This document shows, in pieces, positions 8,960-16,706 of a stretch of DNA of 64,000 nt. The DNA is from an uncultured Candidatus Saccharibacteria bacterium. GTDB lineage: Bacteria; Patescibacteriota; Saccharimonadia; Saccharimonadales; Saccharimonadaceae. Made by a program: the position numbers and the translations under genes. The number at the start of each line of letters is the position of its first letter. The first letter of the stretch is position 1. The DNA lies in contig CALHKG010000014.1 in NCBI GenBank assembly GCA_938033875.1, positions 62,001 through 126,000 of the forward strand. Direction: 5' to 3'. Under the pieces are notes generated by a model. It was not told the origin of the DNA and did no database searches. It worked only from the letters and a program-made list of their open reading frames with translations.

Positions 8960-9625
8960 ATGAGCAAACTCCGCCTACACATCGCTAACGCCAATCAAAC
9001 TTTCACCGATGCCGAAATTGCCATATTCAAAAATACAGCGCAACAAGCCGAGGCTTTTGTTTCGAGCGAGTTCGCGCAGTTTGATTACGAAGTTGATGTA
9101 ATTGTCACTACACCTTCGTTTATGCTGCCAACTATCGCCGAGGACGGAATCGCTGGCAAAACGCTTCATTCGCGCTTGATTATGATTTCTGTTGATAAAA
9201 GCCAGCACGGGGTTAGCGAGGATTTTATTTTCGAAACGATTTGCCACGAAATGTCGCATTCGCTGCGTTGGGAAAAACTGCCTGAATATGCCGAAACTAT
9301 GTTTGATGGGATGATTTTGGAGGGCTTGGCGGTCGCGCTAGAAGAGGAAGCGATGATTAAACTCGGACGGCGAAACCGACAATTTTTCTTGAGAGAAATG
9401 CAGAAAACTTCTCAAGCTGAAATTGACAAGATAATTGCCGCACTACAAGGCAATTTTAAAGACAAGGTTTACGATTATACCAAAATATTTTTCACCGGCG
9501 ATGATATTTTGCCGCGCTGGGCGGGGTATAAACTCGGGTATTACTTTGTGAAGCAATACCTACATCAAACTAGTCAGACTATCGCACAGGCGACTTTGGC
9601 AAGTTACAAGGATTTTATCCTATAA
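8960..9625 (+). CDS. Predicted Zn-dependent protease (DUF2268-like)
   Basis: A 221-residue soluble protein with a zincin active site HEMSH (about residues 96-100) followed by a conserved acidic stretch, LEGLAVALEEEA (near 122-133), that could supply the third ligand. A C-terminal region has aromatic and Lys residues typical of DUF2268. No signal peptide is seen. The ATG at 8960 is preferred because a TATAAT ends 6 nt before it, making it another predicted leaderless gene. Substrate unknown. Confidence 0.75.
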   Translation: MSKLRLHIANANQTFTDAEIAIFKNTAQQAEAFVSSEFAQFDYEVDVIVTTPSFMLPTIAEDGIAGKTLHSRLIMISVDKSQHGVSEDFIFETICHEMSHSLRWEKLPEYAETMFDGMILEGLAVALEEEAMIKLGRRNRQFFLREMQKTSQAEIDKIIAALQGNFKDKVYDYTKIFFTGDDILPRWAGYKLGYYFVKQYLHQTSQTIAQATLASYKDFIL

Positions 9626-9633
9626 ATTGAAGA

Positions 9634-9686
9634 GTCCCCGTCGCGATATGCGTAACAACGGGGACGAGACGTAGTTTTAAACTACG
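9634..9686. other. Two adjacent hairpins after the DUF2268 gene
   Basis: GTCCCCGT (9634-9641) pairs with ACGGGGAC (9658-9665), and CGTAGTTT (9670-9677) with AAACTACG (9679-9686). No T tract follows either strand, so these are not typical Rho-independent terminators. They may be mRNA 3'-end structures. Confidence 0.5.
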
Positions 9687-9767
9687 CTTCTTGTGATCGC
9701 TCATTAAAACCTATGGCGACGAAATAAAACGCATACAGAAAGTAACAAAGATGAGACCCTCAGACTT

Positions 9768-10415
9768 TTAAGAATCATAATATTCTAGCGTAACCCACAA
9801 AAAATCCTGCCCATTCAGTGCCTGCATATACGGCACGTCGTTGATATCATCTCGCATTAGCTCACCCAGATACAATGCGGCGTCGTTGAGTAATGTGTAT
9901 TTTTCTCCCTGAGATGCAGCAGTAGGGCTATCAACACCACATATCTCAGCAACTTGTTTCATAATCACTTCACGATACAGTGCAAACGAATTACAATCGA
10001 GTGCTGCCAGCAGGTATGCCCAGGTAGACGGAGCAAAGCTTTTGTCTGACATAAACAATTGTGCAAGTTGACTAGCCGTCTGAATGCATTCCGCAGCCGT
10101 TTCAGGTTTTGCAATCCATAATTCACTCAGGACCGAATGGGCATTTTTGCGTAATAGAAGAGCTTTTAGGTCTTCAATATCACGCCAGCTAGGAAAATTG
10201 CTAGTATTTGTATGGTGCGTTACAATATGCGCGATCTCTGTAATCGAGCCACCATTAACCGAGTCGTACGCCGCCAGCTCTTTATTAAGGCGCGGCAATA
10301 TATCCCATTTGTATGATTCATCCCATAAGGCTTTGTCACCAGAAAATCGTCGCCGCAAGTACTCGTCTCTGTGTGATTCATAAAATGCCTGTAAAGCAAG
10401 TTTATTGATTTTCAT
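9768..10415 (-). CDS. Hypothetical protein, helical
   Basis: A 215-residue protein that I do not recognise. It is predicted mostly alpha-helical, with several short Leu/Ala-rich helices (for example SVLSELWIAKPETAAECI and PSTWAYLLAALDC) in a repeat-like arrangement, and has no TM or signal segment. The ATG at 10415 was chosen for the AAAGGAAAAAG Shine-Dalgarno just upstream. It overlaps a possible 44-residue upstream reading frame by 14 bp. No catalytic motif is visible. Confidence 0.7.
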   Translation of the reverse strand: MKINKLALQAFYESHRDEYLRRRFSGDKALWDESYKWDILPRLNKELAAYDSVNGGSITEIAHIVTHHTNTSNFPSWRDIEDLKALLLRKNAHSVLSELWIAKPETAAECIQTASQLAQLFMSDKSFAPSTWAYLLAALDCNSFALYREVIMKQVAEICGVDSPTAASQGEKYTLLNDAALYLGELMRDDINDVPYMQALNGQDFLWVTLEYYDS

Positions 10416-10536
10416 CTTTTTCCTTTCTTTCGATAAATTCATCAAGCGCAGCAATTACCTTACAAGCCGTCCAGCCATTCCGGACTGGACAATAATTCCT
10501 ATTTAACCAAGCTTTACAACAGAGGTAGTTATTCAT
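10402..10536 (-). CDS. Possible 44-residue Cys-containing small protein
   Basis: An uninterrupted frame beginning MNNYLCCKAWLNRNYC and ending GAT GAA AAT CAA TAA, so its stop overlaps the start of the helical hypothetical gene. It has four cysteines (an adjacent pair at 6-7, then two more). The overlap suggests translational coupling, but no good Shine-Dalgarno precedes it and the length allows chance. Confidence 0.35.
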   Translation of the reverse strand: MNNYLCCKAWLNRNYCPVRNGWTACKVIAALDEFIERKEKDENQ

Positions 10537-10583
10537 GGTAGCTAAAGGTCACGGAACCTTGTCACTCACTCTGTTATATAGCT

Positions 10584-10658
10584 TGGCTGGGACGGCAGGA
10601 TTCGAACCTGCGAATGCTGGGACCAAAACCCAGTGCCTTACCACTTGGCGACGTCCCA
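10584..10658 (-). tRNA. tRNA-Gln (anticodon TTG)
   Basis: Acceptor TGGGACG/CGTCCCA, D arm, anticodon arm CTGGG-TTTTGGT-CCCAG (anticodon TTG), and T arm GCAGG-TTCGAAT-CCTGC. CCA is encoded at 10584-10586. Confidence 0.96.
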
Positions 10659-10731
10659 CTATTGCCAGGACAATGACGATTATAGCACGCCAGCCAGAAA
10701 AAATCCACACATCCTGATATAATATAACCTA

Positions 10732-12045
10732 ATGAGAAAACAAATTTTTGAGACTTTAAGATTGGAAAAAATCGTTGGCGGCGGGCAAGCCATCGGGACA
10801 CTTGACGACGGCCGCAAAGCGTTCGTCTGGGGAGGACTGCCGAAAGAGCTTGTAACGATTCGCGTGACAAAGAAAAAATCCCACTTCGTCGAAGGAATAG
10901 TGACGGAAATTATCGAGAAAAGTCCAGAGCGAATTACACCGAAGGATGAAAATAGCTATTTAAGCACCAGCCCTTGGCAAATAATGCCGATGTCCAGCGA
11001 GCAATCGTACAAAGCGTCGCTAATCGAAGAGGCTTTTTTACTTCACAACATCACATTGCCTGAGAGAATTGAGATATTTTCTGACGGCGTAGAATTTAAT
11101 TATCGCAATAAAGTCGAGTTCAGTTGGTTCGGCGACAAAACGGACGACGACGAAAAGGAAACTCTGGACTTGGCGTTTTTCAAGCGTGGCGGCAAGGGAA
11201 AAGTCATCGTTGACGGAACCAGCTTGGCGCATCCGAGCATAAATAAATTGGCAATTGAAATCCGCGACCTCTTACGAGAAAAACCGATTGTCGCTCGCCA
11301 ATTAAAAACACTCTTGATTCGTTCAGATCAACAGGGAAACGCTGTCTGGCAATTGTACGTAAAAGATCGAATAGAAAATCTAATTTCCGAAGACGAAGCC
11401 AAATTATTATCAGCCACGGGTGGTGAGATAATCTATTCCGACCCCAAAAGCCCAGCCAGCAGAATCACAGAACGCTTGAACAAATTCGGCGACACGACAC
11501 TAAGCGACACGATTTTAGGCGTCGCCTTCAACTACGCTTGCGAAGGGTTTTTCCAAGTCAACATTCCCGTTTACGAAAAGGCCTTGAGCGATATGAAAGC
11601 GTGGATCGATTGCAATGAAAAAATGCCGACACTTGACCTTTATTCTGGAGTCGGGACAATTGGTTTGACAATTGGCGGAGATGACGTGACGTTGGTGGAA
11701 ATTAACGAACATGCCGTCGCGGAAATGCAGAGGAATATCACCAAGCTGAATCGACCGAATGCCAAGGCGATTTTGGCGCCGAGCGAAAAATCTCTGGAAT
11801 ATATAACGGGCGAGCAAATTGTCATCGTTGATCCGCCGCGCGCTGGACTTCACGCGGACGTTACTAATCGACTACTGGAAACTGAGCCGCCTAGGATTAT
11901 TTATCTTAGCTGTAATCCAGTCACGCAGGCGCGAGACGTCAGCCTACTCCAGGAAAAATATAAAATCGTGCATCATCAAGGCTACAACTTCTTCCCGAGG
12001 ACGCCGCACACTGAGCATCTTGTGGTTTTGGATAAGAAAGCGTAA
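10732..12045 (+). CDS. 23S rRNA/tRNA uracil-5-methyltransferase (TrmA/RlmD family)
   Basis: The 437-residue protein makes m5U in RNA using SAM. A short TRAM-like N-terminus (GRKAFVWGGLPKELVTIRV) is followed by an RNA-binding central region and a Rossmann methyltransferase domain. That domain has FFQVNIPVYEKAL, the SAM loop LDLYSGVGTIGL (near 302), VDPPRAGLH (near 366), and the catalytic cysteine in YLSCNP (near 394). No four-Cys Fe-S cluster like that of E. coli RlmD is obvious. The ATG follows two overlapping TATAAT-like hexamers by 5-8 nt, consistent with leaderless expression. Confidence 0.93.
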   Translation: MRKQIFETLRLEKIVGGGQAIGTLDDGRKAFVWGGLPKELVTIRVTKKKSHFVEGIVTEIIEKSPERITPKDENSYLSTSPWQIMPMSSEQSYKASLIEEAFLLHNITLPERIEIFSDGVEFNYRNKVEFSWFGDKTDDDEKETLDLAFFKRGGKGKVIVDGTSLAHPSINKLAIEIRDLLREKPIVARQLKTLLIRSDQQGNAVWQLYVKDRIENLISEDEAKLLSATGGEIIYSDPKSPASRITERLNKFGDTTLSDTILGVAFNYACEGFFQVNIPVYEKALSDMKAWIDCNEKMPTLDLYSGVGTIGLTIGGDDVTLVEINEHAVAEMQRNITKLNRPNAKAILAPSEKSLEYITGEQIVIVDPPRAGLHADVTNRLLETEPPRIIYLSCNPVTQARDVSLLQEKYKIVHHQGYNFFPRTPHTEHLVVLDKKA

Positions 12046-12054
12046 TCTATAGCC

Positions 12055-12432
12055 ATGAAGACTAGAATATTAAAGCAAGCTACGTTTAGAGGAATTATTC
12101 CTTTTGTTATAATGTCGGCATTAGCTCTCATAATGACATATCAAAAAATTGACCCGTCACAAACTAAGGGGACATTCTTAACTGGCGTCATAGTATCCAT
12201 AGTTGCGGCCGCATCTGTAATATACGACATCGAAAAATGGTCATTACTTAAACAATCCGCCATACATTTTATCGTCATGATATTGACAATTTTTCCTTGT
12301 TTATTAATAAGTGGCTGGTACGAGTTAAGCTCGTTCGCAGACTATTTGAAGGTATTCGGAATATTTTTACTATGCGGTTGCATTTTCTGGACTATAGGAT
12401 ATTTCGTTTTTGGCAAATTACTGAATAGATAG
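12055..12432 (+). CDS. DUF3021-like membrane protein
   Basis: A 125-residue protein with four predicted TM segments (about 10-28, 40-57, 70-88 and 100-118), positively charged ends and a conserved-looking SGWYE turn. This matches the size and layout of DUF3021 proteins, which in Firmicutes often accompany LytTR regulators. No LytTR gene is nearby. It begins 9 nt after the RNA methyltransferase stop, so cotranscription is likely. Confidence 0.6.
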   Translation: MKTRILKQATFRGIIPFVIMSALALIMTYQKIDPSQTKGTFLTGVIVSIVAAASVIYDIEKWSLLKQSAIHFIVMILTIFPCLLISGWYELSSFADYLKVFGIFLLCGCIFWTIGYFVFGKLLNR

Positions 12433-12440
12433 ACAAATTC

Positions 12441-12530
12441 CTACCGAACAATTCGCCGACCAGCCCGGCGAACAATGAGTAGCTGGGCTAACATCGCTAT
12501 GGCAATTACACCAACTGCTGGCCACATTAA
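12441..12530 (-). pseudogene. Relic of a P-type ATPase C-terminus
   Basis: The minus strand reads LMWPAVGVIAIAMLAQ then RRAGRR and a stop, closely matching the last ~25 residues of the intact ATPase at 13635-15938 (MWPAVGVISIAMIAQ, RRAGKK). An in-frame TAA lies just upstream, so only about 29 codons remain. This looks like the stump of a deleted or recombined second copy. Confidence 0.85.
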
Positions 12531-12555
12531 CGCTTAATACGGAACATCAGTAAGC

Positions 12556-12591
12556 TTGACACGGAATCGTGCTGCTGATATAATGCCGATA
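12556..12591 (+). promoter_or_regulatory. Consensus sigma70-type promoter
   Basis: TTGACA (12556-12561), a 17-bp spacer and TATAAT (12579-12584). Expected start near 12591, giving a leader of about 29 nt with a GAGGAG Shine-Dalgarno before the ATG at 12620. Confidence 0.88.
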
Positions 12592-12619
12592 CTATCATAA
12601 AAGAGGAGTTTTATATATC

Positions 12620-13540
12620 ATGACAGAAATGGACAAGTCACTAGAACAAGGAGTGCCAGACGAACAAAAAGTAACTGGCTGGGAAAGCTTAGAAAACTAT
12701 GATGATTTCACTCATCACAGCCCACTTGAAAAAGTTCCAGCAGTTGACGGAAACGATCTCCTTGGAAATAGAGTATTCTTCCGCGATGCAATAGTGCTGA
12801 CACAAAACGCCATTCCAACCAGCCCAGAAACTCCAGAGGAAAATCAGGCATTATTAGATTTTGGTGGTGTCTATGTGCTCATGGATAAAGATTCTGACCC
12901 AAAGAAACTAGAGGCAGCTTGGGCGCGAGCTATGCGCGGACACTACAATCAAGAGATAACTGTCACTGACAACATTATTGGTGGGGTTATTGGAAGTTAT
13001 CCGCTAGTAACAGACACCCTAGATAACATACCAGAAAAAACCCTTAAAGATGAAGCAGCGAAAGACGAGGCAGAGCGCCGTGCCGGAGATGAAAAAATTC
13101 AGCGAGCAGACGCTATCATTAACAGTGAAGAAACCTACCGAAGACTGAAAGATAAAGTATGGGATGTAGAACTTACTTTTAAAGGAAACAAAACATATAC
13201 AGATAACGTCTACGGCGACAAACAAAAGCAACCAGAGGAGGATCCGTTTGACTCGGCAAGCGAAGCTAAGTTTTTAATGCAGACCTGTTATGCCGTACTG
13301 TGGGCAAAACTTATGCAAGCACGCCTTAATGAAAACAAGAATGTAGCCATAGCCGACGTCGCAGAGGAATCTCTTAACCAGATGGATGTCACTCTTTATG
13401 AAGATGAAGAATTTGTTAAAAATATCTGTAATAGGCTAGGCCGATACAATTGGGAGCATTGCGCCGAGCTGAATGATTGGTATAATAAAAGAATTCGCGA
13501 GCTGTCGAATATAGAGCCGCTTTCAAAAGAAGCTAGATAA
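12620..13540 (+). CDS. Uncharacterised acidic protein, strongly expressed
   Basis: A 306-residue cytoplasmic protein that I do not recognise. The middle (about 135-165) is a charged Ala/Glu/Lys/Asp-rich helix, likely a coiled coil; the ends are mixed alpha/beta. There are no TM segments or known catalytic motifs. It has a perfect consensus promoter, a Shine-Dalgarno and a strong terminator, so it is an independent and probably abundant unit, unlike the leaderless housekeeping genes around it. It is flanked by the ATPase relic. Confidence 0.8.
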   Translation: MTEMDKSLEQGVPDEQKVTGWESLENYDDFTHHSPLEKVPAVDGNDLLGNRVFFRDAIVLTQNAIPTSPETPEENQALLDFGGVYVLMDKDSDPKKLEAAWARAMRGHYNQEITVTDNIIGGVIGSYPLVTDTLDNIPEKTLKDEAAKDEAERRAGDEKIQRADAIINSEETYRRLKDKVWDVELTFKGNKTYTDNVYGDKQKQPEEDPFDSASEAKFLMQTCYAVLWAKLMQARLNENKNVAIADVAEESLNQMDVTLYEDEEFVKNICNRLGRYNWEHCAELNDWYNKRIRELSNIEPLSKEAR

Positions 13541-13561
13541 ACCAAGACTACCAAGAATGAT

Positions 13562-13599
13562 CCGGCAGGCATACGATATTTGCCTGCCGGCGTTTTTTA
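13562..13599 (+). terminator. Rho-independent terminator
   Basis: CCGGCAGGCA and TGCCTGCCGG form a perfect 10-bp stem, followed by CGTTTTTT. It ends the 12620 gene and faces the ATPase gene. Confidence 0.93.
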
Positions 13600-13634
13600 T
13601 GGCGGTTATACTTTTTTCTGGCGCTCATTAGCAG

Positions 13635-15938
13635 TTATTTTTTACCAGCGCGGCGAGCTAGCCACCACTGGGCTATCATCGCTATGGAAATTACACCAAC
13701 TGCTGGCCACATTATGAACAAATTTGGCACGGTGAAATCGAAGAAATCTCTCAGGAACCCAAAACCAAAGCTTCCAGCCGCCACAATAATCACCGACAGA
13801 AGATAAAGCAGACGAGCGCGCTTGGCAGATTTATCGATAGTTACGTCAAGCATAATCCCCACCAAGAACACCAAATATACACCAAACAAAGTTGCAGTAA
13901 GCACGGTCATCGTTGCAACTTCCGTGGCGCGACCAGGGAACATAACAGAGGTAATCCAATAGGTGAACGCGACAGCCACGCCAGTAATCAAGGCAATCGG
14001 CGTAACAGCCAGCAAAGTATCATGCCAGAATCTCTTCGGATTTATTCGATGCTTCGGCGTGGGAGGAAACAGCGTCCACATGAGAGTCGGCATAGTCACC
14101 AGAAAAATATTCATAAACGTAATGTGGCGCGGCGAATACGGATAATTCATGTCAATAAGAATCGTCGCAAGAAGAAGTGTCACGCCGTAAATAATTTTAT
14201 GGAAAAATAGAACAGCGATCACCTCGATTGCCTGCATGATTTGATTGCCCAATTTCATTCCCATCGGAAGAGAAGTGAACGAATTGTTGAGCAATATAAT
14301 GTCGGAAACTCGACGCGACGCTGGAGCGCCCGCGTACATCGCCACACCGAGGTCTGCCTTTTTCAGAGCCAGAGCGTCATTCACGCCGTCGCCGACCATA
14401 CCAGTGAACTTGCCAGATTGCTGGAATCGATTAATCAAGCGCTCTTTTTGATCCGGCAAAACTCTGGCAAAAATCGTGTAAGTATCGGCCGCTTTATTAA
14501 ATTCATCCTCACTAAGTGCCGCCAAATCTTCGCCTAAAATCGCCTTTTCTGGATGTTTAATTCCAGCCTCCTTAGCGATGTATTGAACCGTGCGCGGATT
14601 ATCACCAGAGATTACGCGAATAGTTACGCCTTGGCTCTGCAAAAAATCCACCGTTTCAACAACGCCATGACGCAGAGAATTGCGCAGAATAACCGCACCA
14701 ATTGCCACTCCAGAGCTGTTTTTCAAATCTTTCAATTTGGTTTTATCGTCCGAAAATTCAGCCAACATCAACACGCGCAAGCCATTGTCGGCCCAATCAT
14801 TCAACTTCTTCTGAGTTTCCTTATCTACTGGCGCCAACTTCGACACAAACTCTGGCGCACCCATCATTAACGTCCGAATTTCGCCATCAATATTCGCCCT
14901 CACGCCAGCCATTTTACGCGCCGACGAAAACGCCATCACTTCCAGGACTTTCGTATTTTTTGGCGATGTAGCTTCCGCCAAAATTGCACGACCAGTGATA
15001 TTTCCGCCGCTGGTTTCATGAGCAATTAACGCCGCAAAACTGGCAATATCAGAGTCTGAATAGTCATTTTCATCACCAAAAGCCGCGACCTGCTCCAGCG
15101 TCACTTCATCACTAGTCAAGGTACCTGTTTTATCTACAGCCAGCAAATTCAAAAGCGCCATCGCTTCAATCGCTGACAATTTTTGTGGCAAGACTTTCGC
15201 CTGGGCTAATCGCAGTGAGCCGAACGCCAAAAGCAGCGAACTCGCCAACAATAAACCTTCCGGCACAACTGTAACCGCTGCCGAAGTGATGGTTTTTAAG
15301 ATGACGACGACATTATCGCCAGAAAAATAATAGACAATAGCGATAAGTAACGACAGGACAATTGCACCGTAAGTCAAGAAATAAATTGCGCGCCAAATCG
15401 CTAATTGCAGGGGCGTGAGTTCTGGTTTGTAACGCTTCAGGACTTGGCTAATCGCGCCAGCTTTCGTGTCGTCACCAATCGCAATTACTCGCGCCGTACC
15501 TTCGCCAGCCAAAACCGTCGTTGCCGCCAGCACGACATCGCCGTCCTTTTTCTCAATCGACGCAGACTCGCCAGTCAACATACTTTCATTCAGCTCCAAG
15601 CCTTTCAACTCAATAACTTTCGCGTCCGCCGGCAGTTCGTCGCCAGCCTGAATAAGAATTTCATCGCCAATTTTAAGCTCGTCATAACCAACCTCGACAA
15701 CATTTCCATCTTTTAACAATCGAGCTTTCGGCGCGCTCATCAACTCCAATTGCCGCAAAACTCGCTTAGCCCTTAACTCCTGAATAATGCCAATCGTCGA
15801 ATTCACGACAATCACCACCGAAATAAACCATGCATCACGATATTCGCGAACATAAACCAGTGCGCCAGCCAACAGAAAAATCACCACGACAATAGGTGAA
15901 AGCAGATTCCGCTTAATAATGTCCAGGTAGTCGCGCAT
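13635..15938 (-). CDS. Cation-translocating P-type ATPase
   Basis: A membrane pump of about 767 residues. The actuator motif is TGES, the phosphorylation motif DKTGTLTSDE, and the hinge GDGVNDALALKKADLGVAM. About four TM segments flank the actuator domain and six follow the P domain. The N-terminus is short and lacks the usual leading soluble region of Ca2+-ATPases. The ATG at 15938 (MRDYLDIIK) is preferred because it overlaps the upstream stop as TAATG, implying coupling; an ATG 48 nt further upstream (15986) is possible. Ion specificity cannot be assigned. A C-terminal relic of a second copy lies at 12441-12530. Confidence 0.9.
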   Translation of the reverse strand: MRDYLDIIKRNLLSPIVVVIFLLAGALVYVREYRDAWFISVVIVVNSTIGIIQELRAKRVLRQLELMSAPKARLLKDGNVVEVGYDELKIGDEILIQAGDELPADAKVIELKGLELNESMLTGESASIEKKDGDVVLAATTVLAGEGTARVIAIGDDTKAGAISQVLKRYKPELTPLQLAIWRAIYFLTYGAIVLSLLIAIVYYFSGDNVVVILKTITSAAVTVVPEGLLLASSLLLAFGSLRLAQAKVLPQKLSAIEAMALLNLLAVDKTGTLTSDEVTLEQVAAFGDENDYSDSDIASFAALIAHETSGGNITGRAILAEATSPKNTKVLEVMAFSSARKMAGVRANIDGEIRTLMMGAPEFVSKLAPVDKETQKKLNDWADNGLRVLMLAEFSDDKTKLKDLKNSSGVAIGAVILRNSLRHGVVETVDFLQSQGVTIRVISGDNPRTVQYIAKEAGIKHPEKAILGEDLAALSEDEFNKAADTYTIFARVLPDQKERLINRFQQSGKFTGMVGDGVNDALALKKADLGVAMYAGAPASRRVSDIILLNNSFTSLPMGMKLGNQIMQAIEVIAVLFFHKIIYGVTLLLATILIDMNYPYSPRHITFMNIFLVTMPTLMWTLFPPTPKHRINPKRFWHDTLLAVTPIALITGVAVAFTYWITSVMFPGRATEVATMTVLTATLFGVYLVFLVGIMLDVTIDKSAKRARLLYLLSVIIVAAGSFGFGFLRDFFDFTVPNLFIMWPAVGVISIAMIAQWWLARRAGKK

Positions 15939-16426
15939 TAAATTGCCCGAATCCTTCTGTAACTGAACCTTGCGCCGACTCGCCAATTTCCATACGCGTC
16001 AGAATCAAATTGATATATCTCACCATTTTTCACTTCAGAAATCAAAACCAAGGCAGGATTGTACGGCGCCAAAGTTTTATAAAAATGCAAATCTTCATCC
16101 GTAACGTGCTTTCTTCCAGGAAAAACTTCGCGGAATTTGCGCTTGCCAATATCTTCAAAATATCGCAGCTGACCTTTTGGTGGAAGAAATAGTTCCGCTC
16201 GCATACCCATTCGCGAAATTATCTTTTTAACATCAGACAAAATCAACGGTGAAGTCGCCTCCAAATATAACATCAGCTGCTTTTTATTCGTCAAAAATAC
16301 CGACGCCTTAGCTGTGCGGCTGACATCAGCGTGCCACAAAATTATCGATTGAACATCAATTGGAAAACCAAATTTTTCCTTAGCAATTCGCTCCAGCGCC
16401 AGCTCGTCATACGTCGCCTTATTCAT
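15938..16426 (-). CDS. Conserved hypothetical protein upstream of the P-type ATPase
   Basis: A 162-residue soluble protein that I do not recognise. It reads as mixed alpha/beta with basic patches (PGRKHVTDEDLHFYK; FSYRRIRAI at the end) and no TM. Its stop overlaps the ATPase start (TAATG), so the two are very likely co-translated and may act together, for example as a regulator or accessory subunit. That role is inference from position only. Confidence 0.75.
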   Translation of the reverse strand: MNKATYDELALERIAKEKFGFPIDVQSIILWHADVSRTAKASVFLTNKKQLMLYLEATSPLILSDVKKIISRMGMRAELFLPPKGQLRYFEDIGKRKFREVFPGRKHVTDEDLHFYKTLAPYNPALVLISEVKNGEIYQFDSDAYGNWRVGARFSYRRIRAI

Positions 16427-16514
16427 AGATAATATTTTACCATTTTTTTATGAGGTGCGCGAGATGGCAAAGATGTAAAATCTAATAGCCAACCTGTCTG
16501 ACCGATTCGACCGA

Positions 16515-16685
16515 TTAACGGGAAATATCCAAGTGGCTTTTACCCTTAAACGCATCTTCTGGATGTTTTTCATTCCAATCAACAACATTTTCTTCAGTAC
16601 AATCTTTAATGGCGTGATTAACACAAAATTCAAGTCGCTTAATGCTTTGGGTATTAGCAATTTTGATATCACGCTCTGAAGACCG
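16515..16685 (-). pseudogene. Possible C-terminal remnant of a gene
   Basis: In the 280-bp gap before the helicase, one minus-strand frame is open for about 57 codons to a TAA at 16515 and reads like a real protein (for example IANTQSIKRLEFCVNHAI and EENVVDWNEKHPEDAFKG). No start codon is available before it runs into the helicase promoter. It may be a truncated gene; a chance open frame cannot be excluded. Confidence 0.35.
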
Positions 16686-16706
16686 CCAACATGGTAAAAT
16701 AAAACT

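Noticed and set aside
10535..10717. 60-codon plus-strand frame overlapping tRNA-Gln
   Set aside because: Most of it is the complement of the tRNA; not a gene.
14241..14537. Plus-strand open frames across the P-type ATPase and ATP synthase genes
   Set aside because: They are shadows of strongly supported minus-strand genes, with no start signals and no protein-like composition.
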